A DNA stretch of 64,000 nucleotides from LMUY01 sp965199005 (GCA_965199005.1 CBDAQK010000006.1:310001-374000), one strand, 5' to 3'. Numbered from the stretch's first letter, positions 26,543 through 35,895 are shown. Numbers and translations are program-made. Notes: generated by a model from the sequence alone, not told the origin.

Positions 26543-27921
26543 GCTGCGGCAGCCGAGAGACGCGCCATCGCTTCGTCGCGGCCCAGGGCGGCCAGCGTGA
26601 CATCGATGCCGGGGCTGGTCGTGGTGCCAGTCAGCGCGGCGCGGACGGGCTGGGCGACCTGGCCCAATTTGCGGCCGGACCGATCGGCAAAGCTGCGCAG
26701 GGCGGCGTCCAGCGCAGGGGGCGAGAAATCCGTGGCTGCGAGGTCGTTGGCGACCTCCCGGAGCATGGCCTTGGCGTCCTGGGTCAGCAAAGCCGCCGCC
26801 TTGGCGTCCATCGACAGGGGCGTCGTTCGCGCCAGAAACGCTGCGTTGTCAGCTAATTCCGCCAAGGTCTTTGCACGCTCTTTCAATCCGGGCATCAAGG
26901 CTCGGATGCGCGGCGCCACTGGCTCTGCCGCCAGGCCTGCCTGGCCCAGCCGGGCCACCACATCCGCCGTCAGCCGGTCGTCATCGGCCTCGCGCAGCCA
27001 GATGCCGTTGAGGTTGTCGAGCTTCTTGTAGTCCATCCGGCCTGGCGAACGCCCGACCCCATCCAAATCGAACAAGCGAATCGCCTCCGCCTTGCCGAGG
27101 ATTTCGACATCGCCATGCCCCCAGCCGAGGCGGAGCAGGTAGTTGAACATCGTCTCGGGTAGGTAGCCGGCATCCCGGAACTCGGTCACGGAGGCGGCAC
27201 CATGCCGCTTGGAGAGTTTCGCGCCGTCTGGGCCATGGATCATCGGCACATGCGCGAATTTCGGCACCTGCCAGCCATTCGCCAGATAAACCTGGATTTG
27301 GCGGAAGGTGTTGGTCATGTGGTCGTCGCCGCGGATGACATGGGTGATCGCCATGTCCTGGTCGTCCACCACCACGGCATGCTGATAGGTCGGCGTGCCG
27401 TCGCTGCGCAGGATGATCATGTCGTCCAACTCGCTATTCGCCACGCGGACGGTGCCCTGGACCAAATCCTCCACAACGGTGTCCCCCTCGCGCGGGGCCC
27501 GCAGGCGGATGACGTAGGGCGTGTCCGAGCCGTCGGCGCGGTCCCGCCAGGGGCTGTCGAACCGCAGCGGACGCCCCTCTGCCCGGGCGCGCTCGCGGGC
27601 AGCGGCGATCTCCTCGGGGGTGGACCAGCAGCGATAGGCGTGCCCGCTGGCCAGCATCGCGTGGGCGACCTCCGCATGGCGGGGAGCGCGGGTGGATTGG
27701 TAGATTTCCGGCTCGTCCCGCTCCAGCCCCATCCAATCCAGGCTATCCAAGATCGCCCGCGTATAGGCGTCGGTCGAACGGGCGCGGTCGGTATCTTCGA
27801 TGCGCAGCAGGAACTGGCCCCCGTGATGCCGGGAGAACAAGTAGTTGAACAGGGCCGTCCGGGCGCCCCCGATATGGAGCAACCCGGTGGGCGATGGGGC
27901 GAAGCGTGTGCGGACTGTCAT
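26539..27921 (-). CDS. gltX: Glutamate--tRNA ligase
   Basis: GltX charges tRNA-Glu (and in many alphaproteobacteria also mischarges tRNA-Gln). The start ATG at 27921 gives a 460-residue class I synthetase with the HIGH-equivalent HIGG at 16-19 (APSPTGLLHIGGART) and the KMSKS-equivalent KLSKRHG. The C-terminal anticodon-binding helical domain ends the protein. The longer open frame upstream crosses into the comEC leader and has no family similarity. It heads the long minus-strand run toward the S41 protease. Confidence 0.96.
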   Translation of the reverse strand: MTVRTRFAPSPTGLLHIGGARTALFNYLFSRHHGGQFLLRIEDTDRARSTDAYTRAILDSLDWMGLERDEPEIYQSTRAPRHAEVAHAMLASGHAYRCWSTPEEIAAARERARAEGRPLRFDSPWRDRADGSDTPYVIRLRAPREGDTVVEDLVQGTVRVANSELDDMIILRSDGTPTYQHAVVVDDQDMAITHVIRGDDHMTNTFRQIQVYLANGWQVPKFAHVPMIHGPDGAKLSKRHGAASVTEFRDAGYLPETMFNYLLRLGWGHGDVEILGKAEAIRLFDLDGVGRSPGRMDYKKLDNLNGIWLREADDDRLTADVVARLGQAGLAAEPVAPRIRALMPGLKERAKTLAELADNAAFLARTTPLSMDAKAAALLTQDAKAMLREVANDLAATDFSPPALDAALRSFADRSGRKLGQVAQPVRAALTGTTTSPGIDVTLAALGRDEAMARLSAAAA

Positions 27922-27985
27922 GGCTCCAGGCCCATAGCACGCTGGACTGTGGCCTGGGGAGGGCGCGCTCGCTATCCTGTGATGC

Positions 27986-30091
27986 GTGAATGCAGCACTG
28001 GTCGCGATCCGCACGGTGAGGCTGCCCGCGACCCCGGACTGGCTGCTCCGGGTCGTGGTGGCGGAGCGTGGGCGGTTCATGCCCTGGCTCGCCGTGTCCA
28101 TGATTGCGGGCGTGCTGGTCTATTTCGGGCTGGATCACGAACCCGCCGCCTATACAGGACCTGCCCTGGTGGTAAGCGCCGCTTTGTTGCGGGTGCTGCT
28201 GCGATCCAGAGCCGTGCTCCGGGCCATGGCGATGGCGCTGCTGGCCTTGGCCGCCGGGTTCGGCTCGGCCGAATGGGCAACCAGCCGCGCACCCGGCCTG
28301 CTGGCTCTGCCGCGAAAGGCAGTTTTGGTGAGCGGGACCGTCTTGCAGGTGGACGAGTCTCCCGAGGGCCGGCGGCTGTTGCTCGGCGATGCACGCTTGG
28401 ACGGCGGAGCGGTGCTGCCCCGCACCCTTCACATCCGGCTGCGTAACAACGACCCCGGCACGGTCGTGGCGGGCGATGCTGTCCAGGCCCGCGCGGTGCT
28501 GCGTCCGCCGGCGCCCCCTGCCTATCCCGGGGCGTGGGATTTGCAGCGCGATGAATTCTTCTCCGGCCTGGGCGGCTCCGGGATGGCGTTGCGGCCAGTG
28601 GAAGTGCTGGCGCATCCCGACGAATCCAGCCTGCGACGGTGGCTGACCAATCTGCGCCAGCGTGTTGCCGGGCGGATCATGGCGGAGCTGCCTGGCACTG
28701 AAGGCGCCGTGGCGGCAACCATGCTGACGGGCTTTGGCACGGCCATTCCAGCGGCGGACCGCGCGGCCTTCCGCGAGTCCGGGCTGGCGCATCTGCTGGC
28801 GGTGGCTGGGCTGCATATCGGCATCGTCATGGGATTGGTGATGGGGGGCACCCGGCTCGCCCTCGCGCTGTCGGAGTGGGCGGCGTTGCGCTGGCCCTGC
28901 AAACAGATCGCCGCGGCAGCCGCGTTGGGGGCCGGACTGGGCTACGTCCTCCTGACAGGGATGCACGTGCCCGTGCTGCGATCGTTCGCGATGGCGTCGT
29001 TGGTGACGTTGGGGATCGTGTCCGGACGCCGGGCAATCTCGATGCGCGGCCTGGCGCTGGCGGCGATGGCGGTGATTTTGTATGCGCCGCAAGAGGTTGT
29101 CGGCGTTTCCTTCCAGATGAGCTTCGCGGCGGTGCTGGCGTTGATCGCCGGCTACGAGGCGATGAACCCGGCCTTGGCGCGGTTGCCGAGGTGGCGGACA
29201 GCCCGGCATTTGGCGATGTTGGTGCTGACCAGCCTGCTGGCCGGCGGGGCTGCGGCGCCCTTCGGAGCCTATTATTTCGGCCGGGTGCAGTTGTATTTCA
29301 TCCTCGCAAACCTGGCCGCCGTGCCATTGACGGCGCTGTTCGTGATGCCGGCGGGTCTGCTCTCGCTGCTGCTGCTGCCGTTCGGGCTGGAGCGCCTGAG
29401 CTTGGTGCCCATGGGTTGGGGATTGCATGGGGTGCTGCTGATCGCGCGTGCGGTATCGGCGCTGCCAGCGGCGAGTTTCGGCGTTCCGCATATCCCAGTC
29501 TGGGGGCTCGGCCTGGTCGCGCTCGGACTGGCGTGGCTGGGTCTGTGGTGCTCGCGGCTGCGGCTGGCGGGAGCCGTTGCGATCGCGGCCGGGTTGCTCG
29601 CTGGATTGGTGAGCCCGCCGGCGGACCTACTGGTCTCGTCGGATGCGCGGCTGATCGCCTGGCGGTCTCCGGCGTTTCTGCAAACCCGGCCAGGGTATTC
29701 CAAGTTCGACCTGGACCTTTGGGCGCAATATTGGGCCGAAACGCCGTCCGGCGCCTTCCCCGAAGATGGGACGCCGGGCGCAATTCGTTGCGACATCGAT
29801 GGCTGCCGACTCGAGCGTGCGGGCGCTGCCATCCTGCTGGCACGCAGCCAGAAGCCGATGGATTGCACCGGGGCCGGGCTCGTGGTGTCCGCCGAACCAT
29901 CCCGCGACGTGTGCCCGAATTTACCAAAAATCGACCGGTTTTCAGTCTGGCGGCACGGCGCGTATGCCGTCTGGCTGCACGGCGGCGAGGTGGAAATGGT
30001 GTCGGACCGGGCCTACCGGGGGCAGCGGCCATGGGTTCCCGGCCCGCTACGAGGCGGCGAAACGACGCTTCCGCTGGCAGCCACTGAATAG
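27986..30091 (+). CDS. comEC: ComEC/Rec2-family competence protein
   Basis: ComEC forms the inner-membrane channel for single-stranded DNA during natural transformation. The 701-residue protein has several N-terminal membrane helices, a DUF4131-type OB-like domain (about 95-200, including RTLHIRLRNNDP), and the Competence domain. The latter is centred on ESGLAHLLAVAGLHIGIVMG (about 265-285) and followed by many transmembrane segments to about 550. The C-terminal part (about 560-701) is short and lacks the HxHxDH motif of the metallo-beta-lactamase domain found in long ComEC proteins. The start is GTG 27986, divergent from gltX by 64 bases. Confidence 0.9.
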   Translation: MNAALVAIRTVRLPATPDWLLRVVVAERGRFMPWLAVSMIAGVLVYFGLDHEPAAYTGPALVVSAALLRVLLRSRAVLRAMAMALLALAAGFGSAEWATSRAPGLLALPRKAVLVSGTVLQVDESPEGRRLLLGDARLDGGAVLPRTLHIRLRNNDPGTVVAGDAVQARAVLRPPAPPAYPGAWDLQRDEFFSGLGGSGMALRPVEVLAHPDESSLRRWLTNLRQRVAGRIMAELPGTEGAVAATMLTGFGTAIPAADRAAFRESGLAHLLAVAGLHIGIVMGLVMGGTRLALALSEWAALRWPCKQIAAAAALGAGLGYVLLTGMHVPVLRSFAMASLVTLGIVSGRRAISMRGLALAAMAVILYAPQEVVGVSFQMSFAAVLALIAGYEAMNPALARLPRWRTARHLAMLVLTSLLAGGAAAPFGAYYFGRVQLYFILANLAAVPLTALFVMPAGLLSLLLLPFGLERLSLVPMGWGLHGVLLIARAVSALPAASFGVPHIPVWGLGLVALGLAWLGLWCSRLRLAGAVAIAAGLLAGLVSPPADLLVSSDARLIAWRSPAFLQTRPGYSKFDLDLWAQYWAETPSGAFPEDGTPGAIRCDIDGCRLERAGAAILLARSQKPMDCTGAGLVVSAEPSRDVCPNLPKIDRFSVWRHGAYAVWLHGGEVEMVSDRAYRGQRPWVPGPLRGGETTLPLAATE

Positions 30092-30489
30092 TGCCAACCA
30101 TCCAGCTGTGTTGTGCCGCTTCCAGGATTCGCCACCCTGATCGGATCGTGCTCGGATTTGACTATGGACGCTCATCCACTTCCCGGACAAGACTGAGTGT
30201 CTATTCATCGAAGTCATAGAGTTCCGGTCTGCAAGGCGAGTTATAAAGACCGCCAACATTGGTCTCGTGTGGTTGCCTATGGACGCACAGAGCTATTCGA
30301 CTGTGTAATGATCAATCGGTTCGTCTCGGAGACGGAGGCGAATGAATGACAGTGATACCAATCCGATCGGCAGAAGGGCGGGTTTATTCACTTGCAAATA
30401 TCGGTTCCGCCGGGCAGTTGCGAAGCGAGCTTCCGCTGGCGGCGATCGATAGCGGCGGCTAGTCTGTAGCGGACTCGGAGGGCAACGGG
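30092..30489. other. Gene-free stretch, 398 bases
   Basis: Between comEC and the proline-rich protein gene no frame with plausible composition or ribosome site is visible on either strand. Base composition is clearly lower in GC than the flanks. I see no tRNA, strong hairpin or recognisable operator. A GGAGG-like site just before 30490 belongs to the next gene. Confidence 0.5.
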
Positions 30490-30981
30490 ATGGATAGGGT
30501 GGTCGGTTCAATCTTCTCGTTTAAAACGCTCGCCTGGTGTTGGGGCGGTTTGCTGACCGGCTTGGGAACGGGCGCGGTGGCGCTGCAACTCACCATGGCT
30601 GCGCCCCCGCTGGTGCTTGTCCAGGCTGCCGTGGAACCTGCTGTGGTGCCGCCTCCCGCTCCGGTGGTGCCGCCTCCGGCCGTGGTGGCCTCCGTGCCAT
30701 TTCAGAACCACTCGCTGCTGGCGATGCTGCCACCGCCGGCGGTGCGCCCGGTCGAGCGGTCCGTGCGTCCCGTCCTGCGTGCGTCTGCGCCGTTACCCCT
30801 TCCACCGCAGCCGCCAGCACCGCGCATGGTCCATCTGGAGCCGCGCCGCGTGGAGCGCGTCTATGCGGCCGAGCCAGCCTATCCCCCGCCGGGATGGGCT
30901 CGGATGGCGCCCTATGAAGCTGAGTATGCCAGGGTCCGGCCCTACGCCTATGCCGCGCCGCCATCCTATTACGGCTGGTAA
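30490..30981 (+). CDS. Proline-rich membrane-anchored or secreted protein of unknown function
   Basis: The start at ATG 30490 is supported by a CGGAGGG sequence seven to eight bases upstream. The 163-residue product has one N-terminal hydrophobic segment (about 13-47, CWGGLLTGLGTGAVALQL) that may be an uncleaved signal anchor. A Pro/Val/Ala-rich stretch (PPPAPVVPPPAVV) follows, and then a Tyr/Pro/Arg-rich tail ending in PSYYGW. No enzymatic motif is present. Composition suggests a periplasmic or cell-wall-contacting protein, unidentified. Confidence 0.6.
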   Translation: MDRVVGSIFSFKTLAWCWGGLLTGLGTGAVALQLTMAAPPLVLVQAAVEPAVVPPPAPVVPPPAVVASVPFQNHSLLAMLPPPAVRPVERSVRPVLRASAPLPLPPQPPAPRMVHLEPRRVERVYAAEPAYPPPGWARMAPYEAEYARVRPYAYAAPPSYYGW

Positions 30982-30987
30982 GGCCCG

Positions 30988-31812
30988 CTAGGCCGCGAAT
31001 TTCGTCAGCGTGTCATAGGCCTTCAACCGGGCGATCAAGGCCGGCATGTCGCGTAACCGGATCATGTTCGGGCCGTCGGACGGGGCATGGTCCGGATCCG
31101 GGTGGCATTCAATGAACACCGCCGCGACACCCACCGCCAGCGCCGCCCGGGCCAGGACCGGCGCGAATTCCCGTTGGCCGCCACTGCTCGTGCCCTGGCC
31201 GCCGGGTTGTTGGACGGAGTGGGTGGCGTCGAACACCACCGGGTAGCCGGTCTGCGCCATGATGGGCAGGGACCGCATATCCGAAACCAGCGTGTTGTAG
31301 CCGAACGAAGCGCCCCGCTCGGTCAACAGGATGCGTTCGTTTCCGGTGGCGGCGATCTTGGACGCCACGTTCGTCATGTCCCACGGTGCGAGGAACTGGC
31401 CCTTCTTGACGTTGACCGCGAGTCCCGTCTCACCGGCCGCGATCAGCAAGTCCGTCTGGCGGCACAGGAAGGCCGGGATTTGCAACACGTCCACGGCCTC
31501 AGCCGCAGGGCGGCATTGTGCGGCATCGTGCACGTCCGTCAGCACGGGAACCCCAAACCGCGCCCGGACAGCCGCCAAGATGGCCAGCCCGTGCTCGAGC
31601 CCGACCCCGCGGGCGGCCGAAGCGCTGGTGCGGTTGGCCTTGTCGAAGCTGCTTTTGTAGATCAGTTTGACATCCCCCTCCCGTGCCATGGCGGTCAGGG
31701 CGTCCGCCACCTCGAACGCGTGTGCCTCACTCTCAATCTGGCATGGGCCGGCGATCAGGGTGAACGGCAGCGTGTTGCCGACGGTGATGCCGCCTATGGT
31801 TACATCGTGCAT
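30988..31812 (-). CDS. kdsA: 3-Deoxy-8-phosphooctulonate synthase
   Basis: KdsA condenses arabinose 5-phosphate (from KdsD at 13.5 kb) with phosphoenolpyruvate to make Kdo 8-phosphate for LPS. The 274-residue TIM-barrel protein contains AGPCQIESEAHAFEVAD (21-37), the KSSFDKANRTS loop, LTDVHD, IPAFLCRQTDLL and a terminal FIECHPDPDHAPSDGPN. Whether it is of the metal-dependent or independent type turns on a Cys at the AGPC position; Cys24 is present, which favours the metal-dependent class. It follows pyrG by seven bases. Confidence 0.96.
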   Translation of the reverse strand: MHDVTIGGITVGNTLPFTLIAGPCQIESEAHAFEVADALTAMAREGDVKLIYKSSFDKANRTSASAARGVGLEHGLAILAAVRARFGVPVLTDVHDAAQCRPAAEAVDVLQIPAFLCRQTDLLIAAGETGLAVNVKKGQFLAPWDMTNVASKIAATGNERILLTERGASFGYNTLVSDMRSLPIMAQTGYPVVFDATHSVQQPGGQGTSSGGQREFAPVLARAALAVGVAAVFIECHPDPDHAPSDGPNMIRLRDMPALIARLKAYDTLTKFAA

Positions 31813-31819
31813 CGGACGC

Positions 31820-33469
31820 TCACACCAGCCGTGACTGCTTGACGGCCGCCGCGATGAAGCCGCGGAACAGCGGGTGCGGGTCCAGCGGCTTGCTCTTCAG
31901 TTCGGGGTGATACTGCACCCCGACAAACCACGGGTGACCCGGTAGCTCGACCGTTTCCGGCAAAATTCCGTCGGGCGACATGCCACTGAAACACAGCCCG
32001 GCCTCCTCCAGCACCGCGCGGTAGTTCACGTTCACCTCGAAGCGGTGACGGTGACGCTCGCTGATCTCCGGGGCGCCGTCATAGAGGGTGCGGACCAGCG
32101 TGCCCTCAGCCAGGACCGCCGGGTAGGCGCCGAGCCGCATGGTGCCACCCAAATCCCCGCCTTCCCTGCGGCGCTCGCGCTCGTTGCCACGGGCCCATTC
32201 GGTGAGCAGGCCGACCACGGCCTCCTCGCACGGCCCAAATTCGGTCGAGGAGGCGTGGGGGAGGCCGGCCAAATGCCGCGCCGCCTCGATGACCGCCATT
32301 TGCATGCCGAAGCAGATGCCGAAGAACGGCACCCGGTGCTCCCTGGCGAATCTGACGGCCTCGATCTTGCCTTCGGTGCCACGCTCGCCAAAGCCGCCGG
32401 GCACCAGGATCCCATGCACACCCTCCAGCCGGGCAATGGTATGGGGCTGCTCGAACACCTGGCTATCCACCCAGTCCAGATGAACCCGGACGCCATTGGC
32501 GATGCCGCCATGGATCAGCGCCTCGTTCAACGACTTATAGCTGTCGAGCAAGTTGGTGTATTTCCCAACCACAGCGATGCGCACTTCGCCTTCGGGCGCG
32601 CGAACCACGTCCACAATGCGCTGCCAGCGTGCCAAACCAGCGGTCACGTCGTGCTGCGGCAGGTCGAAGTGGCGCAGCACCTCCCGGTCCAAACCCTCCT
32701 GATGGTAGGCGATCGGCACGGCGTAGATCGTGTCGGCATCCAACGCGGCGACCACCGCCTCGACCCGGACGTTGCAGAACGAAGCGATCTTGCGCCGCTC
32801 CGCCGCAGGGATCGGCCGGTCGCAACGGCACAGCAGCATTTGCGGCTGGATGCCGACGTTTTGCAGTTCCTTGACGGAATGCTGGGTCGGCTTGGTCTTC
32901 AGCTCGCCAGCCGAGGGGATGTAGGGCACCAGCGTCAGGTGCACGAACATGGTTTGCTGCGGCCCCAGTTCGTTGCCGAGCTGACGGATTGCTTCCAGGA
33001 ACGGCAGGCTTTCGATGTCGCCGACGGTGCCGCCGATCTCGATGAGGGCAAAATCCAGTTCGGCCCCGTCCTGGTCGTAGAGGTCGCGGAGAATCATCTC
33101 CTTGATGGCGTCGGTGATGTGCGGGATCACCTGGACGGTGGCCCCCAGATAGTCGCCCCGGCGCTCCTTCGCGATCACCTCGGAATAGATCCGCCCAGTC
33201 GTGGCGTTGTCGCTCCGGGTCGCATGCACGCCGGTGAAGCGCTCGTAATGGCCGAGGTCGAGGTCGGTCTCGGCCCCGTCATCGGTGACGAACACCTCGC
33301 CGTGCTGATACGGGCTCATCGTGCCTGGATCGACATTGAGATAGGGGTCGAGTTTACGAAGGCGGACGGAATACCCGCGGGCTTGCAGCAGCGTGCCGAG
33401 CGCGGCTGCCGCAATCCCCTTGCCCAGGGAGGAAACCACGCCGCCGGTGATGAATACAAACCGCGTCAT
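31820..33469 (-). CDS. pyrG: CTP synthase
   Basis: PyrG aminates UTP to CTP using glutamine-derived ammonia. The 549-residue protein begins with the amidoligase signature TRFVFITGGVVSSLGKG. It carries the C-terminal class I glutamine amidotransferase domain, with nucleophile Cys386 in GICFGMQMA and the His/Glu pair in GVQYHPELKSKP. Length is standard. Together with pyrB and the PyrC-like gene it is the third pyrimidine gene in the window, but it is not in the same operon. It lies 49 bases after secG on the same strand. Confidence 0.97.
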   Translation of the reverse strand: MTRFVFITGGVVSSLGKGIAAAALGTLLQARGYSVRLRKLDPYLNVDPGTMSPYQHGEVFVTDDGAETDLDLGHYERFTGVHATRSDNATTGRIYSEVIAKERRGDYLGATVQVIPHITDAIKEMILRDLYDQDGAELDFALIEIGGTVGDIESLPFLEAIRQLGNELGPQQTMFVHLTLVPYIPSAGELKTKPTQHSVKELQNVGIQPQMLLCRCDRPIPAAERRKIASFCNVRVEAVVAALDADTIYAVPIAYHQEGLDREVLRHFDLPQHDVTAGLARWQRIVDVVRAPEGEVRIAVVGKYTNLLDSYKSLNEALIHGGIANGVRVHLDWVDSQVFEQPHTIARLEGVHGILVPGGFGERGTEGKIEAVRFAREHRVPFFGICFGMQMAVIEAARHLAGLPHASSTEFGPCEEAVVGLLTEWARGNERERRREGGDLGGTMRLGAYPAVLAEGTLVRTLYDGAPEISERHRHRFEVNVNYRAVLEEAGLCFSGMSPDGILPETVELPGHPWFVGVQYHPELKSKPLDPHPLFRGFIAAAVKQSRLV

Positions 33470-33518
33470 GTACCGCCCTCATATCTGGCAATCCCTCTGG
33501 CGTGAAGCCGCAGCGACG

Positions 33519-34007
33519 TCAGGGCTTGGTTGTATCCTGCGCGGGGGAGGCTGGCGCCGGCGCGGGTTGCGGTGCCGCGGCGGGCGCGGCCGGCGCGGGA
33601 GCAGCTGGAATCACTGGAGAAAGGGCGGCGGGCGCCGGGGCAGTGGGCGTCGCCTGCGCTGGTGCGGCTGGGGGTGGCGGGGCCGGTGTGGCTGGCGCTG
33701 CGGGAGCTGGCGGTGGGGGCGTGACGGGAGCGACTCGGGCGGCCGGCACATCCAGGATGGACCGGCCGGCGCCCACCGTGGTGCCGCGGTTCAACAAGGC
33801 CAGCGCTAGGGAAAGCATAAAGAAGGCGGTGGCCAGGATCGCCGTGGTGCGGGTCAGCAGGTTGGCGGTGCCGCGGCCGGACATGAAGGAGCCCATGCCC
33901 TGCGACGTGCCCACGCCCAGACCACCCCCCTCGCTGCGCTGGATCAGCACCACGCCGATCAGCGATAGCGTCACGAACAAGTGGATGATCAGCAGCACGG
34001 TGGTCAT
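33519..34007 (-). CDS. secG: Preprotein translocase subunit SecG with extended Pro/Ala tail
   Basis: SecG is the small SecYEG subunit with two membrane helices. Helix 1 (TVLLIIHLFVTLSLIGVVLIQ), the conserved SEGGGLG loop and helix 2 (TTAILATAFFMLSLALALL) occupy residues 1-75. About 85 further residues form a low-complexity tail rich in Ala and Pro (for example APATPAPPPPAAPAQ), making the protein 162 residues, longer than the usual 75-110. Such tails are common but variable in alphaproteobacterial SecG. The order tpiA/secG/pyrG is typical for this class. Confidence 0.93.
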   Translation of the reverse strand: MTTVLLIIHLFVTLSLIGVVLIQRSEGGGLGVGTSQGMGSFMSGRGTANLLTRTTAILATAFFMLSLALALLNRGTTVGAGRSILDVPAARVAPVTPPPPAPAAPATPAPPPPAAPAQATPTAPAPAALSPVIPAAPAPAAPAAAPQPAPAPASPAQDTTKP

Positions 34008-34122
34008 GGTCGATCCTTAAGGCGCAGCGGGCAGGCGCGGCGGGGTTCTAGGGCTTTTGTCCCGCCGCCGGAAGCCCCGCGGAGTCCGTGCATCACCAGG
34101 CCGGCGGTGGTAGGGTGCCGCC

Positions 34123-34596
34123 ATGGGTAAGACGGACAGCATCCAGGTCCCGATCTTCACGGGCGAGCCGCAGGATTACGAGACCGATTTCCACGCCTGG
34201 TCGATGGAGCAAAGCAGCCGGCTGCGTCTGCTGCGCATCCCCGGGCTCGACACGGAGAACGTGGCTGAGGAGATCGAGTCATTGGGCCGCAACGATAAGC
34301 GCGAACTGGCGAGCCGGTCCGAAGTGCTGCTGATGCATCTTCTAAAGTGGAAGTATCAACCGACCGCCCGCAGCAACAGTTGGCGCGGTACGATTTACGA
34401 GCAGCGTCGGAAGATCAAGTCCCTTCTGAAGGAAAGCCCCAGCCTGCGTCCGCTCATGCAAGAAATTCTGGCCGCTTCGTATCCGGATGCCGTGGAAAGT
34501 GCGGCTATCGAGACTGGGCTGGCCGAAACCTCATTTCCGGCGACTTGCGAATGGCAGTTTGAAGAGGTGCTGACGAAGGGTTTTTTGCCGAACTAG
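34123..34596 (+). CDS. DUF29 domain-containing protein (copy 1)
   Basis: This 157-residue protein belongs to the DUF29 family. It is recognisable from LDTENVAEEIESLGRNDKRELASR, the helix VLLMHLLKWKYQP and RSNSWRGTIYEQR. The whole protein is predicted helical, with no signal peptide or catalytic motif. DUF29 proteins are widespread in cyanobacteria and proteobacteria, often in multiple copies, and have no known function. The second gene 97 bases downstream is a close paralogue, with most residues identical in the first 100 positions and more divergence at the C-terminus. Confidence 0.88.
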   Translation: MGKTDSIQVPIFTGEPQDYETDFHAWSMEQSSRLRLLRIPGLDTENVAEEIESLGRNDKRELASRSEVLLMHLLKWKYQPTARSNSWRGTIYEQRRKIKSLLKESPSLRPLMQEILAASYPDAVESAAIETGLAETSFPATCEWQFEEVLTKGFLPN

Positions 34597-34693
34597 CCCA
34601 GCCTGTGTGCGGATAGGCCTTCTGGCAGGATGCCTCCCGCCGGCATTGCGATGGCTGATGCATCCACAGGTCAGGGAGTGATAGTCTATAATC

Positions 34694-35167
34694 ATGTGCA
34701 AGACTGACACCATCCAGGTCCCGATTTTCAAAGGCGAGCCGCAGGATTACGAGACCGATTTCCATGCCTGGTCGATGGAGCAGAGCAGCCGGCTGCGTCT
34801 GCTGCGCATCCCGGGTCTCGACACGGAGAACTTGGCCGAGGAGATCGAGTCATTGGGCCGTAGCGACAGGCTGGAATTGGCGAGCCGGTCTCGGGTGCTT
34901 CTGATGCATCTTCTGAAATGGAAGTATCAGCCTGCCCGCCGCGGCAGTAGCTGGGAAAGCACGATCTACGAGCAGCGCCTGAGGATCGAATCGCTTCTTG
35001 AGGAAAGTCCAAGCCTTCGGCCGCTCGTGCCAGCCATCCTCACGAAAGTCTATCGCGCTGCGCTAAAAGCTGCCGCGATCGAGACTGAGCTTCCATCCGC
35101 CAGTTTTCCCTCACAATGCGAATGGACGCTCGAGCAAATCCTTTTGGAAGACTTCCTGCCCGGCTAG
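34694..35167 (+). CDS. DUF29 domain-containing protein (copy 2, tandem paralogue)
   Basis: This paralogue has exactly the same length (157 residues) as copy 1. The segment from QVPIF to GLDTEN is nearly identical between the two, and the C-terminal third differs (CEWTLEQILLEDFLPG here). The duplication therefore looks old enough for the tail to have diverged while the DUF29 core is held. The stop TAG (35165-35167) sits inside a CTAG shared with the stop of the convergent tpiA gene, so the two genes overlap by four bases. Confidence 0.88.
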   Translation: MCKTDTIQVPIFKGEPQDYETDFHAWSMEQSSRLRLLRIPGLDTENLAEEIESLGRSDRLELASRSRVLLMHLLKWKYQPARRGSSWESTIYEQRLRIESLLEESPSLRPLVPAILTKVYRAALKAAAIETELPSASFPSQCEWTLEQILLEDFLPG

Positions 35168-35895
35168 CCCGGCCGAGCCGCCTTTGCGATCGCCAGGAAA
35201 TCCGCCGCCACCAGGCTGGCCCCGCCAACCAGCGCCCCGCCGACGTCCGGTAGTGCGAGGAGCCCGGCGGCGTTGGATGGCTTGACCGAACCTCCATACA
35301 GAATGCGGATGGCACCACCGGTGGCCGGGAACTGCCGCACCAGTTCCGCCCGGATGAAAGCGTGCATCGTCTCCACATCCGCCTCCGTGGCGCTCTTGCC
35401 CGACCCGATCGCCCAAATCGGCTCATAGGCGACCACGCCGGCAAACTCCTCCGGCAGGCTGCCCGCGAGCTGCCCGCCCACGACCGCAGTTTCGTGCCCG
35501 CCCTCGCGCTGCTCGCTCGTCTCCCCCACGCATACGATTGGCGTCAGCCCATTGGCGGCGGCGGCCACCGCCTTTTTTCGCACCGTCGCATCCGCTTCCC
35601 CGTGGCTGCCCCGGCGCTCCGAATGGCCGAGGATCACCCAGCTTGCCCCGGCGTCCCGCAGCATCGAGGCAGAGATGTCGCCGGTATGCGCGCCACACGG
35701 TTCCCAGGCGCAATCCTGCCCGCCAACGGCCACGCTGGACCCGGCCAGGATGTTCGCCACGGCACAGAGTTGGGTGGCTGGCGGGCACACCAGCAGGTCG
35801 CAACCCGGCATTCCGCCCCGCAGCGCATGGGCCAGTGCTGCGGCCTCTACCGTGGTGGTATTCATCTTCCAGTTGCCGGCGATCAATTGGCGCAT
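35164..35895 (-). CDS. tpiA: Triosephosphate isomerase
   Basis: TpiA interconverts glyceraldehyde 3-phosphate and dihydroxyacetone phosphate. The 243-residue barrel keeps all catalytic residues: Asn8 and Lys10 in AGNWKMN, His91 in GHSERR, and Glu158 in VAYEPIWAIGSG. Length is normal. It is divergent from the PpiD-like gene with about 115 bases between the starts. Confidence 0.97.
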   Translation of the reverse strand: MRQLIAGNWKMNTTTVEAAALAHALRGGMPGCDLLVCPPATQLCAVANILAGSSVAVGGQDCAWEPCGAHTGDISASMLRDAGASWVILGHSERRGSHGEADATVRKKAVAAAANGLTPIVCVGETSEQREGGHETAVVGGQLAGSLPEEFAGVVAYEPIWAIGSGKSATEADVETMHAFIRAELVRQFPATGGAIRILYGGSVKPSNAAGLLALPDVGGALVGGASLVAADFLAIAKAARPG

